Source of the DNA: Cyclaneusma minus | Taxonomy: Eukaryota > Ascomycota > Leotiomycetes > Marthamycetales > Marthamycetaceae | DNA: 64,000 nt | Assembly: GCA_037179335.1 (NCBI GenBank) | Contig: JAKZHN010000003.1 | Coordinates: forward strand, 1,364,001-1,428,000 | Direction: 5' to 3' | Shown here: positions 10,064 to 21,322 of the stretch, piece by piece | How positions within the stretch are numbered: the first letter of the stretch is position 1 | Layout of the letters: every line of letters starts with the position of its first letter | The notes under the pieces: generated by a model | The model's input: the letters and a program-made list of their open reading frames with translations, nothing else | Told to the model about the DNA's origin: nothing | Database searches by the model: none | Program-made: the position numbers and the translations under genes

Positions 10064-10751
10064 TTAAGCCTCGACCTTTGCGCCCCGTGCGCCAGCTGGA
10101 ACTCCGGTCTGGAAGCCATTCTTGAACAGTCGTGGAATGGTCTTCATGTATCGCATGCGTCCGGTACCGGTAGTCTTGCGGCGCTTGGCCTTCTCGCCCC
10201 AGTTGTCTGTAAGAACGGAAATGTCAGCTAGATGTTCTTCCAGGGGTTCGTGCTTTGCGCGCGTCGAGAAGTCGTGGATTGCGAGGTCGGCATTGTTGTG
10301 GTGTTGATGGGTTGTCGAAAATTGTATTCGCAAGAGACGACGCTTCGAAAACGTGTAGTCTGGTTCGGGAGGGCTAGGGGTGGAGAGGTTGGAACGTACA
10401 CTTGCGGGTCTTGGCAGCTGGGTATCCGCACGAGGAGCAGGTGTGCTTCTGGATGTGCAGAGATCGGCGGCCTGTAGATTCACCCAAATTCATCAGCTTC
10501 AGTCTGAAGGCCACAGGTATTCCTCCATTCCAGGTCTTGCGCGACCGTCCTGGTTGAAATTGGCGGATCGAGGGAGCTGGTTCACGTACCGCAGCGTCTG
10601 CACAGCGTGTGCGTCTTGTTGTGACGCTTACCGAAGCTGGAAGTTCCCTTCGCTGTTCACATCGTCAGTCCTGTGGGTTGTATGGTCGGCGCCGCCAGAG
10701 AGGGCTTCGTCGTCGGCGCGGGCGCATCGAGAGGGTCATCGACGTACTCAT
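10064..10751 (-). CDS. RPL37: 60S ribosomal protein eL37
   Basis: Four exons: 10751-10748, 10652-10590, 10471-10400 and 10206-10064, giving 93 residues. The first exon holds only ATG and one more base, a layout often seen in fungal ribosomal protein genes. The joined protein begins MTKGTSSFGKRHNKTHTLC, has the zinc-binding Cys at 19, 22, 34 and 37 and ends GFQTGVPAGARGAKVEA, all diagnostic of eL37 of the large ribosomal subunit. Introns are 95, 118 and 193 nt with GTACGT-type donors (the first two GTACGT exactly). A CACGTG site lies at 10948-10953, about 200 bp upstream, a likely regulatory element. Confidence 0.95.
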
Positions 10752-10947
10752 CTTGAATTAGGGACTGCAGGGCGAAAAATGTGGTCAGCAACAGATTCGA
10801 GAGAGCAATTCGAGAGCACTGGGACGCAAGCGCAACATACCTCGGCGGCGACTGGTGGGTTGTCGAGGTGTTGGTCGTTAGGTGGTTCAGAGATGGGACA
10901 AGCTGGATTGCCTATCTCCAAAAACGAAAATAGGGCTTTGTGCGCGT

Positions 10948-10953
10948 CACGTG
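10948..10953. promoter_or_regulatory. CACGTG E-box upstream of eL37
   Basis: TCACGTGC lies about 197 bp upstream of the eL37 ATG. CACGTG is the classical site of bHLH factors of the Cbf1 type. Binding is inferred. Confidence 0.35.
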
Positions 10954-13365
10954 CCCCGCTCGGCTAAGGCCGTGCAACAAAACTTCGCCTTTCGCCGCCG
11001 CAACACTCTCAAGCATCCGCACCACTCGCACTTATCGACGGAATTCAAGCAGCAGCATTATTCCTACACGGCAGAAATTCTGCTCTTACTATGGACTCGC
11101 AGGATGGCTCCGGCCGCTTGCTTTTCACTGGCTGGACAGTGCTACACGATGATTGCAACTTCGTCCTCTTGAGAATCCTACTGCCATACGCTCGAGTGCC
11201 GAGCCTACTCCCAGCGACCGCGATCACGCCGACTAATTTCAATTTCTAGCTGTGCTTACCAGAAGTTTAGGAGTTGGCGCGAATCCAGTCTTTTCCTTGA
11301 GTAAGTCCTATACCTTTCCCTCTCCCCCATTCCCGATCATCTGATGAAACCAATTTCGGATGTAGCCTTCGGGCTAAACTCATCTAAAAGCGCAAAACCG
11401 TGTTGATAATTCCGTTGCCTTCCTTCTGATTGACCAGTCTCCTCTTCACTCTTTACAAGCACTTGTGGAGAACAGAGACTAATGGAGACTCAGTAGGGAT
11501 TAGAACCACCTGGTGCCGAAGCAAATCCGAGACTGTATACATGCGACTAGCCAAGTATCACTAGGCTGAAGTTTTGGGTTGAGACTGGCTCAAGGAGTGC
11601 ACGAAATACTGTTGGTCGTTTTCGCCTCCCGGGCAGACTGGCAGAAAAAGAATGGATTTCAAGGTATGCACTCTCCCTGCTCTTCTCCCCCAAGCATTAA
11701 ATGATGAACCAATCTTACGAATACTTATCTACATTGTCTGAACATCAATGACGATCAAACCTCTGACAACCTGATAATGCTCTATCCCAATCACTTGCTC
11801 TTTATATTTTGACGATCAAAAGATGGGCACATTGGCTGACAAGTACAACTAGGAATTCTCCATGCGACAGCCATGTTGGATAGACATACCCAGAGATACC
11901 CCACTCGCTAGAGATACCTTGCCTGCTGTTGCCTCAGAAACACCACACCACAGCTTCACTTTCTGCCTAGCAAGAAGAATTTACATCTGCGCCAAGGTCC
12001 AAGCACCGTCCCTCACATTCAGCACTGCTGTTGCCCCAAGTAGGGCAAACAGAGAAGCGTGCTCGAGGTCAGCTCCGGGAGACTCCCGAGTGGCTGGGCC
12101 CCCCGAAGTTTGCGGAGCTTGCAGAGGGAGGGACTTCGAGGAGAGTGCCTGCTGACTGACGGGCCAGATAAATCTTAGGCGCAGGAGATCAAGTCAAGTG
12201 ATGTGGCGACTGGCTTACCTGACGGACGCTGCGTCAGAAAGGATATATCTGGCGAGTGGGAAGAATATCTCTGGGTATGTGTATCCGCCATATTTGATTT
12301 CGTGCCCGTCACCGAAAGTCTGTCCGAGCCGTTGAGACCCAGGCTACTTCAAACCAGTGGCGGTGAGAGCGATCCAGCTGTGTATACTGTGGCGGCGTAA
12401 TCATGCGCAGTGCAAAAGCGCCGAGGAGACTGTCTTTGAAGGCAACAGATTCTCAAGCCCGCAGTCGAGAGAAGAGAAGACGAGGCTACTTTATTGGAGT
12501 GAAGACGAGATGAGAGAGGCGCGGGAGCCGGGATGCGCAATTGCTTTACGGGACTTGGGTGTAAATATCAGTTTACAGAATAAACCAATATCAAAATTGT
12601 CACAGTCCTCTTAGTGTGGTGTGAATGCATAAGGCCTCATGAGCACGTTCCTGGCCCAAACCGGTGTACATAAAGCCTCACGAGTATACAACCGGGGTCC
12701 GTTCGAGCACCGAACCTAAGCACTCTTCTTGCCTTCTCTTGTGTTCCCCCCTTCGATGACCTTCGTGAACAGATATCGATCGGCAGCTCTCCTTTTACCA
12801 TTACTCTCACTCACTACAGCACTTTGCACAAGTCTCAGCAATCAGAAAGGACCTCGAATACATCATACACAATGCATGCACATCCTCATATTATTACCAC
12901 CTATCCACTCTCTACTCATTCTACCAAATCCCCCCCCCAAGACCTCCACGCATGTACCCCCTTCTCTACCCCGACCTCAGCCAGTTATCACACATCCCCG
13001 GGGATTAGCCCCCTTCAAGGATTTCCCAAATCCGCAAAAAACACCAGGCGAAAACACCAAGACTATGCGAGTAGTTTACCAGATTTCCCAAATCCCATGA
13101 ACCCGACCTTTTCCGAAGAATTCTCCAATTCCGACGAATGACCTATCAATGAGACCTTCTTTACAGTTGTGTGTGTGTGTGGATTTTCGGAGAAGTGAAA
13201 CTCGTAGGAACGCAGTCCGTCGGAGTTTTTTTTTCTTGTTTGCAGCGCCTGGTTTGTAGCGATGCGTGCTGGTGATGGCAGACCCGCGGGGGAGAGAAAG
13301 TGGGACTTTCCCAAGCAGGATGGGATGGTGGAAGAGAAGGACAGGCCTGGATGTGCCATTTTTTC
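10954..13365. other. long intergenic stretch
   Basis: No confident gene. A weak two-exon candidate exists on the plus strand: ATGGATTTCAAG (11652-11663), intron GTATGC...CAACTAG (11664-11852), then 11853-12155, about 104 residues without known motifs. The donor context and the following ATGATGAACCAATC resemble 11301-11350 (GTAAGT ... CTGATGAAACCAAT), hinting at an old duplication about 363 bp apart. An ATG frame at 12756-13100 begins with a signal-peptide-like stretch (ALLLPLLSLTTALC) but has no support beyond that. A short GT-dinucleotide run lies near 13167. Confidence 0.35.
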
Positions 13366-15149
13366 TTATCCATAGCACAACGCTTCGACCAGGTAGATGA
13401 CGCCGAAGACGAGGAATGCAATTGCGCCACCGAGCGTAACTGGAAATCTTGTTAGTATACTACTCTTCAAGTATTGTGCTTCAAGGGGCTTGATGGAATC
13501 AAGAACACATACCGACTCTCAAGCTCACTTTCCCAGCAATAGCCCGTCCACCAATGACTGCAACTCCAGTGCACACCGCATGTCCACTCACAGCACCCCC
13601 AGTAACCCACCAATAGTCCTGACCCGCCGCCATCGCAATAGTAGCAATCTGACTCCGATCTCCCCATTCTCCCAGGAAGGTCATCACAAACGTCTGTACC
13701 CACGCCGGACTCAGCAGCAGCGAGAACAGATTATTCAGTCCCGACAGCGAACTCATGAAAGTCGATTTCGCAGGCACATCTCGGTCAGGCGAGCTTGAGG
13801 GACTGCGTGGCGGCGAGGGCAGCCGTGAGGCTGAGCGCGATTTCCGCTTGGTGCTGTGTTTGGAACGGCCCATGCCGGCTTCTAGCGTATAGGGTGAGAT
13901 TGAAGAGCGACGACGGCCTTGTTGGCGTGCTAAGTGCTCTTTTTCTTCGAGTTCCATTTCTACTTCTTGCATTTCTTCGGTGACGCCTTCGTCGGGGGAC
14001 ATGGCTAGACCTTCGCGCATCATTCGTGCACCGAATACCAAGAACAATGCTGCAGCGAGGAAGTTTGTGAACTTTTTGGGGAGGAGGGTGGGGACGGCGT
14101 GGCCGAGGACGGCGGAGAGGATGGTCATGGTGATCAGGGCGGAGAAGGCGGCGGAGAAGACGAGGAGCCGATCGTGCTTCATGGCCATGAGAGCGGCGAT
14201 GAGAAAGGTCTTGTCACCTATTTCGGAGAACAGAATCATGGTGAGGGAGAGGACGAAGGAGTGGAGGGGCTGGATGAGGCCATCGTTTTCGTCAATTTCG
14301 CCCAAGGCGGATTTGGAGGAGTCGGACTTGGGTTTTGTCACGTCCAGATGATCCTTGTTCGCAGAGTCGGGAATAGGATGGGAAATATCGTGGGGTCGGT
14401 CGGGGAGATCGGATGGTTTCTAGATTCATATCAGCACGTAGACCAGTTCTCATAATACTGTAGTTAATTACCTCCAAGCCGCCCAGACCGTCCGTAGCAT
14501 CATTGTCGTCCAGATCAATATCTTCGACTCTGCTCTTCTCACTCTTGCTCCTCTCGCCCTTCTTCCCCGCATCCTTCGAATTGAACCTCTCTTGTTCGCT
14601 ATGCGGCAGAGGAGGAGCCTCTTTCGGCGAATCTGGCTTCTTCTCAAGCCTTTCTCCAGTTTGGCCCTCCTGTGCCTTTCGCGCCTTGTCTTTCTCGCTC
14701 ACACCTCCCTCAGTACCAGTAGTACCCTGCTTTGGAGCCGGTCGGTTGGGGTCGTCCATGACACCGTCATTGGATTTTGGTATCCGCACACCGTCGACCA
14801 TCTTCTTGTCTCCTGCATCCTTGAGAGACGACAGAACAGCCGATGTCTGAGTAGGAACAGGCGCATCCTCATCGTCATGATCCTTGGGATTCTTTCCGTC
14901 GACAAAAGGTCCAGCATGCGGCTTGCCATCCCTCCCATCCACAGGAGCATCTTTCGTCCCCTTTCCGCGGTTCGGGTAGATGGGTGCTATGCTCGGGGAC
15001 GGGCTCGGGCTGGCATTGAGTGGTCGTGGTTCGGTGTCCTTGGAAATAGCAGCACCCAGGGTATCTTGTTGGACACCCACGGCCAGGACTTGCGCCAGTG
15101 ACGGCAGAAGAAGCAGAAGCAGAGGCGAAGGGTGTCGTGGGAACTTCAT
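13366..15149 (-). CDS. GDT1: Gdt1/TMEM165-type Golgi Ca2+/Mn2+ exchanger
   Basis: Exons 15149-14472, 14419-13513 and 13439-13366 encode 552 residues. An N-terminal signal peptide (LLLLLLPSLAQVLAVG) is followed by a long acidic, Pro/Ser-rich lumenal or vacuolar region (about 30-270). Two membrane halves carry the hallmark E-x-G-D motifs: EIGDKT (292-297) and EWGDRS (477-482). A basic Ser-rich linker separates the halves. The last 24 residues come from the small third exon (VTLGGAIAFLVFGVIYLVEA), which completes the final helix. Introns are 52 nt (14420-14471) and 73 nt (13440-13512). Family members exchange Ca2+ or Mn2+ for H+ in the Golgi and support glycosylation. The N-terminal extension is longer than in yeast Gdt1 (about 280 residues in all). 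Confidence 0.9.
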
Positions 15150-16403
15150 GTTGGCGGTTCGAACGAGTGACGTTTGCTGCGAGGAGAGAATGGAAAGTCG
15201 GAGTTTCAGGAGCGGTTGACGGTTCGCCGCTCGCTAATGTGGCCGGTACGTCTGTCAGCAACGGCGCAAAGAATCTGCTGAATGGTTGATTTAAGCGACA
15301 AAAGCACACTTTTCCGCACGCTCCTTGTCGGATTTGAAAAGAGGGTGGTGGTGGTGTTGCGACAGACCCAACAGTCGGGGAGGGTTGTCAGTCAAGAAGG
15401 GATGAGCAGCGGCTCTTGCTTGGCGCAGCTCACAGCCCTCCTGCGACTTTGCGCTAAGTCCCAGAAGTGTATCGCTTTGCACCTTAAGGGGAAGGTGGAA
15501 GCATCAGCCAAGCTGTAAGCGTCAGGAACAAGACGTTGGTACCAATTGAAGACAACTGGCCCAAAGATTTCCAATGTCTCGCGATAATAGTGGTCTCTGG
15601 CAATAGATGATCTGAAGAATGCTGTATTTATTGCCCGCCTCTAGCTACCATGTCTTGTATCCCGACACACGTGGAAATCCCTTGTTGCGTGCAGGTCAGA
15701 CGAGAGATCTCCCTGGCCACTGCAGCTGCTAATTACATGGCGTGCTTGGGCAAGAAGAGCGGGAGCAAGAGGCGTCACCAATGCGTCAACAGGGGAGAAC
15801 TAATCCAAGAATTACGAATATTCCGGGGGGACAAGAATTGGCCGACCTGGTTTCGAGTCATCAATTATAATTAAGAGCAGCGCCATTGGGCTGCGGGTGT
15901 GTGGCATACATGTAGACTTGGGGAGGATTTGAAGGCGAGCTATCAAGAACCATCACAGGAAGTAAGGTCTCCTGCTGAATACATACCAGTCTGAATCAGA
16001 AGGAATGTATCTGTACCTAGTCCAGGAAGAAAATCCATATACGTAATCAGATTCTGCTCGATCATGAGGAGTACATACTGCAGAATACATCAAAAGCAAT
16101 CCAAAGTAAATAGTGCATTTGATGGTGTCTACCATGGTTGGTAGGGACTAGGGACTCGTCAAAAGCGATTGACCCCGTTATGGAAAATGATCTTGTATAG
16201 GTTTTCTACGCAGTGTTTTCTCCAAATATTTGCCATTGACTTCGTACTAATAACACCTAGAGCACCATTTACCTTCCACGCAATCAACAGCTGTACAAGT
16301 CGCGCGTCTTTGTGTGTCGGGGGTTGCTTCACAGTTTGCACAAGCCAGATGGTCGTTGAGGCGACATACAGGTGGCCCCAAGATGGGGTGGTCCGTGCTG
16401 CAA
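15150..16403. other. intergenic between GDT1 and the telobox gene
   Basis: Divergent promoters of both genes. Only short frames without motifs. Nothing else recognised. Confidence 0.4.
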
Positions 16404-16413
16404 ATCACGTGAT
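16404..16413. promoter_or_regulatory. ATCACGTGAT palindrome upstream of the telobox gene
   Basis: A perfect 10-bp palindrome with a CACGTG core, about 170 bp before the ATG at 16582 and 13 bp from the TTAGGGTTAG site. Confidence 0.4.
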
Positions 16414-16425
16414 TACGGGACAGGC

Positions 16426-16436
16426 GTTAGGGTTAG
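16426..16436 (+). promoter_or_regulatory. telomere-type repeat site (GTTAGGGTTAG) in the telobox gene promoter
   Basis: GTTAGGGTTAG contains nearly two units of the fungal telomere repeat TTAGGG and lies 146 bp upstream of the ATG of a gene whose product carries the telobox DNA-binding motif. Telobox proteins bind exactly this sequence, so feedback control is plausible. Binding itself is inferred. Confidence 0.5.
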
Positions 16437-16581
16437 TATCTCCCCGCCCGCGAGCGCGAGCGCAAGCTCATAGTCAACAAAGAGCTGTATCGTCGGCCCA
16501 CCGCAACCAGACCGCCTGTTGACGGCGCATCATCGCCGCCTGGCCAAACCAGTTCCAACAGACGCATCCCGCGAAGCAATT

Positions 16582-18605
16582 ATGAGTACCGCCATGGAGG
16601 GCCGTCAGTCAGCACGCTCGTCCGTTGCTCGCACTTCACCGAAGCCCTCACAACATGGCTCGACTAGCCCGCAGCAGAACCTTCGCCGATCTGCCAGAGC
16701 AACAAGGAGCCAGAGCCGAGATTTGGGTGAAGTTGAGCCTAGCCAGTCCCAGAGACCTGCCGCCCGCCGCCGTACGCCTCAGCGTAGTGTCGATGCCGAA
16801 AGCGATCAGAGCTCCGCCGAAGCCGATGGCACGAATCGCAAAACCAGGAAGCCGCGCGGGAAGAAGGCGACAACTGGTAAGCGCTGCCGTGGCTGTTGTT
16901 GGAGCCAATACCAAGATTACACTGTTTGCTGATAAGTTCGTCCAGAATTAAGCACTGTAGCCGAATCTCAAGAACCAGAGCTCGAACATGGCGCCGAGGA
17001 GGAACCGCCAGCGATGTTACAACCAGAGCCACCTCAGGAGCGGCCTGCTGGGTTAGGCCGCAGACCCAGTCTGATGCCTGCTGCCGAGATTACAACGCCC
17101 GGTTCCGCAGCTAGTAAACCAGGTGGTAAAGGGTATGCTCCTTTCTTTGCCGCCCTGACCCTGCTCTCGTCCAACTGATATGCTCATATCTCCTCAATGA
17201 GCCCTCGTTCTTTTTATCCTCGCCCTTCTGACAAACACTGAACGAACTATAGATTGTACAACGGCCCCAAGAGTATCAAGCACCTCCACGCACTCACGGA
17301 CCGAGGAGCGTCTGCGCCCCCATCCAACCAACAAGCAGCCTTGCCCCCATTTATCCCACAAGGTCGACGCCCCGTATCATCATCCGCTGCTGCTGGTCCA
17401 TCGCGAGCTCCAGCCACCCCCAGCAACCAGTCGTCTTCGGCACCCACGCAAAATGCACAACCCAGGGAAGAAGAATTCCTAGATGGCTATCAGCCTCAAA
17501 TGGATGAGGATGATGATAACATTCCAGAATCTCCGAAAGAAAGGACGACCGAGGAAATATTAGCCGCGTATGGGAGGCAGGCAAGCCAGAATAACAAAGA
17601 AAACGAGCCCACGCCTGAACAACAAGCGCCGCCAAAGATGCCAGGCAGATTCAATGCTCGGCAGCCTGGCGCGCATCGTATAAACTTCGACGACGACTCA
17701 CAGAGCGAAGCACCTGCGAGAGCCTCCGCCTCCAATGGTAGAGTGCAAGAACCTCAAGCAGAACAACCTCGAGCGAAACCACCTCGGTTCAGACATCCTG
17801 ATGATCCCGAGAGTGAAGATGAAGGGTTTCAGGAAGATAGGCGGCCAATTGCTGCTACCGGTCGTTCATTACAAATCCGTGAAGGTAGCGCTGCCCTCAA
17901 ACCGCAATCTCGAAAGCGTGCACGAGAGCGGGATGCCAGTGGAGAAGCCGAAGGAAATGGGGCTGCTGCCAAACGTGCTCGTGTGCAAGGCAATGGCCAG
18001 GAGAGAGACGAACTCCTGGAGAGAGACGATCACCAGGAGAGAGACGATCGCCAGGAGAGAGAAGCCCAAGCCAGCGCGCAACCCGAAGACGAGATAGAGG
18101 ACGACGAAGCCCCTAAACCCAGCCAGCAAAGCTTAATCGACCGAGCTGCCAGAACAGTGGTGGCAGCCGGGCGGGCGCGTGTCCAGCAACAGCGGGTTCC
18201 TTGGAGCGACGAAGAATGCGAAGACCTGGTTCAGATGATTGAGGAGGTTGGGTGCAGCTGGTCCGTCATTCGCGACGAGGGCCAAGCTAGGGACTTGGCA
18301 TTCTACCCTCGACGGGGGCAGGTCGATTTGAAAGACAAGGCGAGGAATATCAAGGTGAACCGATTGCTGTAAGTCCTACTTGTTTGATGCGCTCCTTTCA
18401 CAAAATCTTCTAGACGTGGTGATTTGGGGCGATTTTCAAATAACTGATTATTGTGCACAGGGTGGATCTGCCACTGCCGAGGAATTTCAACTACGTTCAA
18501 CTGAGCAAGAAGGAGAGGGAGAGGGTGAGGAAGGCTAATAAAAATCCCTATCGCAGAGAGGGCGAACAACCGGGGCATGAAAGCATTGAAGATGATGGCC
18601 TCTGA
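16582..18605 (+). CDS. telobox Myb-domain protein (candidate TTAGGG-repeat binder)
   Basis: Exons 16582-16876, 16946-17132, 17253-18368 and 18461-18605 encode 580 residues. The start is the first ATG (MSTAMEG). Residues 1-470 are low-complexity, rich in Arg, Ser, Gln, Glu and Pro, with a short repeat of (Q/L)ERD(E/D) units near 400-425 and basic KRAR clusters typical of nuclear proteins. A single C-terminal Myb domain spans about 476-535 (VPWSDEECEDLVQMIEEVGCSW) and its third helix is VDLKDKARN (518-526), the telobox signature of TRF, Taz1, Teb1 and Tbf1. Such proteins bind TTAGGG repeats at telomeres or promoters. No TRFH dimerisation domain could be recognised, so a Teb1-like promoter role and a telomere role both remain open. 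Confidence 0.85.
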
Positions 18606-19751
18606 GGCCTCGTTCGTTCTGAATGCTGGTCAGGATGTCTTTTTGGGGGGGGGAGTATGGCGTTCTCCTCGGTCTGATGGCTTTTATTGTTCGTGTTCTC
18701 CTGCTCACGCAGTGTGTTATTAAAGACGGATACCCCCTATGTCTGGCGTATAGTGTATCAGCTGAATACGGTTCAGGAATCGAAAGAGCTTTTTGATTTC
18801 CTATTCGAGATTTTAAGATGTGAAGTATTGCGACCAATGTGCAGTGAGTGGGCAACAAGGCAACCTGTCTTCGGTATGCTACTCCGGCTCCCCATGACGA
18901 ACAGGTACCAAAAAGTACCACGTTTCAAAGCAAATCCCAGATAACCAATGCCAGGATGTCAGTGATCTTCGATTGGCAGGCAATGCAAGTCTGGCCGCCC
19001 ATTCCCGAATTTAGCTTTTCATGTTCCTGACGACGTCACAACCCTCCGCAGCTCTACATGTACATGTATGTTCGTTTCGAGTTTCCTTCTCGATGCAAGT
19101 TAGTAATCAACTACATCCTCCATTGATGACGCTCTCCTCTCCTATCTTCCCAGTGCAAACCATTTCCATTCCATTGAATTCTGCGATGCCCATTGCTTCC
19201 ATTCAAACACTCCACAAATCCCGAGGATAGCTTGCGGCTGGTGTAGAACAATCACCGAAGTCAAACCACTTACACCCAAGAATCCGACATATCATCCCCG
19301 CTACCCCACCACGACCTTCGTCATTCGTTGGAGATTGGGAACCCCCGGTTCATGTTTCAATCCTCCACATTGATCGGCGTCTTTCTCCACAATTTCTCCA
19401 ACTTTCGGCTTTGTCTCCGTGCCAATCGTACAAGAAGCAATTCGGCACGGTTGATACGTTCTCCCCGCGTCTCCGCTCCGTACCTCGTCACCACCTCACC
19501 TCGTCACCTCCCACTTCAGCGCTTCGAAACCACCAAACTTCGAAACCTCCAAATTCCACGCCATCAAGCTACGGAAATCCACAACATCCTCGCCCCATCT
19601 CAAATCAAGAAGCTCGAGAACTTGCAAGACTTTCAAACTTGGAAGATTGAAACGAGAGACTGTCAGAACAGAAGGGGATCCAGGAACGAAGAAATTGAAA
19701 ACGAAAGCAGGATTTGCAAAGATCTAAGGAAGGAAAGAAAGAGCAGCAAAG
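18606..19751. other. intergenic before the mutarotase gene
   Basis: A plus-strand frame at 19328-19858 overlaps the mutarotase start in another frame and has no motif; it is probably leader sequence. Nothing else recognised. Confidence 0.4.
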
Positions 19752-20493
19752 ATGTGGACAGGAAAAGCAGAAACGACGGCGAAGATGTGGACGCCACCGG
19801 CACAGGCACAGAACGCCAGCATCAACGATGGGGGGCCTGCAAAGTCCTCAGCGCCTAGGGCTAGGGGGGCTACCACGCCGTTGCCGAGGCTCAAGAACCA
19901 GTAAGATACATACCTATGTTCTGTTCGTTTTTTTCTACTAGGGTTGTCAAATTTTCCGAATCTGTTATCGGGTTTGAACTGTATTCCCGAGAGTCTCCAG
20001 TACTGGATAGAGTTGGGAATCGGATCAGTTGAGTATGCTAATACGTTGACATTGTGATAGGGGAAAGCGCATCGCGCAAATCGTCAAGCTGAAGCCGAAA
20101 CATGTGCAGGAATACAAGGAGGCGCATAAGAACGTGTGGCCCGAAGTGCTGAAACAAATCAAAGCGTGCAATATCGAAGACTGTGTGTCTCCCCTTGCCT
20201 TCCTCATTTTCCTCCTACATCCACCATCTTGCAATTCGATGCTGATAAGAGATTTGCAAAAAATATCAGATTCGATATTCCTCGACGAGCAAAGCTCAAC
20301 GCTATTTGCGAGTTTCAAGTATGTAGGCTATGATTACAAGGGCGATATGGAGCGCATGAAAGAGAACGAGAAGGTGAGGGAGTGGTGGAAGATGACGGAT
20401 GGGTGGCAGGAGAGCTTGGTGGAGGGGGCGAAGGGGAGTGCCGAGGAGGGGGGGTGGTGGAAGGGGGTGGAGGAGGTGTTTTATTGTCCTTGA
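19752..20493 (+). CDS. L-rhamnose mutarotase family protein
   Basis: Exons 19752-19900, 20061-20182 and 20270-20493 encode 164 residues (153 if the second ATG at 19785 is used). Residues about 53-164 match bacterial RhaM: EYKEAHKNVWPEV with the catalytic His (72), NIEDYSIFLDE, REWWKMTD and the terminal EVFYCP. RhaM interconverts alpha and beta anomers of L-rhamnose. The N-terminal 50 residues are Ala/Pro/Gln-rich and without match. The second intron (20183-20269, 87 nt; GTGTGT donor, GCTGATAAG branch, ATCAG acceptor) is a multiple of three and has no stop; removing it is required to restore NIEDYSIFLD. Rhamnose use is inferred; no other rhamnose gene is nearby. Confidence 0.8.
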
Positions 20494-21322
20494 TTAGGTG
20501 CTATTTTTTGTGAGTGTGCGGTGTGAGGGCAGTTGGTGCGTGGGAGGAATTGGGGGAGGGGTGGATAGGGTTTTTGGGATGGGGGGATGGTGGTATTGCG
20601 GCTGCGCATGAGATGGGTTGGGATTAGGAACGGAGTACGTGGAGGGATTGACGAGGTATGCTGTGGGATGTTTCTGGAAGCAGGAAGGGCTTGGGCGGGG
20701 GTTTTGTTCGTTTTGTGCTTCACGAGCAAGCAATGCACTGGAGCTTTTTTGCCCCTTGGGGCGCGAGGTCGGCGAAATAAGACAGTCTTGAAGGAAAGAT
20801 GTTGATCAGAGTCATTTCAGGGGTGATTGAGAATATTCCAGGTGATTGGGAATACTTTCGCAGATTTACCATCACACGATTCTTCTGTCTTCACCCTTGG
20901 GCTTTTGCTCTCGCCTTTCATCTCGATTGTGTAAAATCCGAGACAGACATCTGTATTGTCTACGTGGTATGGGTATGTATGATCGACCCTTGTAAACCAC
21001 GAAAATAACAGTAGGATGCGACCGTGAAATGCATGCAACAGTATCCTCATAGATGCAAAAACACCTCTTACAACGAATCAATGCCACGCGACAAACAACC
21101 AACGCAAACCAGCAGGAATGTCCAAAAGCAGCGCAGAATTATAAGAAAGGCAGTTTCTCGCTTTCCATGCATCGCTAGGTAACAGTGTGATTAAATCGTA
21201 AAAGTAGTAAACTCCAATGTTCACCCAATCATCTCGTCGTCAACATCATCAACCATCATCATTATCATCATCCACCAACCGTCACTCTACCCAACTGTCT
21301 CAAGTCTCCCCCCGCGCGCCCT
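20494..21322. other. convergent intergenic region with a short ATATTCC repeat
   Basis: Two units of the 19-bp degenerate repeat lie at about 20819-20857 (GGTGATTGAGAATATTCCA, then GGTGATTGGGAATACTTTC). The rest is G-rich 3' flank and unassigned DNA. Confidence 0.45.

Noticed and set aside
9446..10231. 261-codon plus-strand frame
   Set aside because: It starts on a non-ATG codon, has no domain, and is antisense to the last eL37 exon.
12756..13100. Possible small secreted protein
   Set aside because: The signal-like N-terminus is followed by Pro-rich low-complexity sequence without Cys pairs or conservation that I can see.
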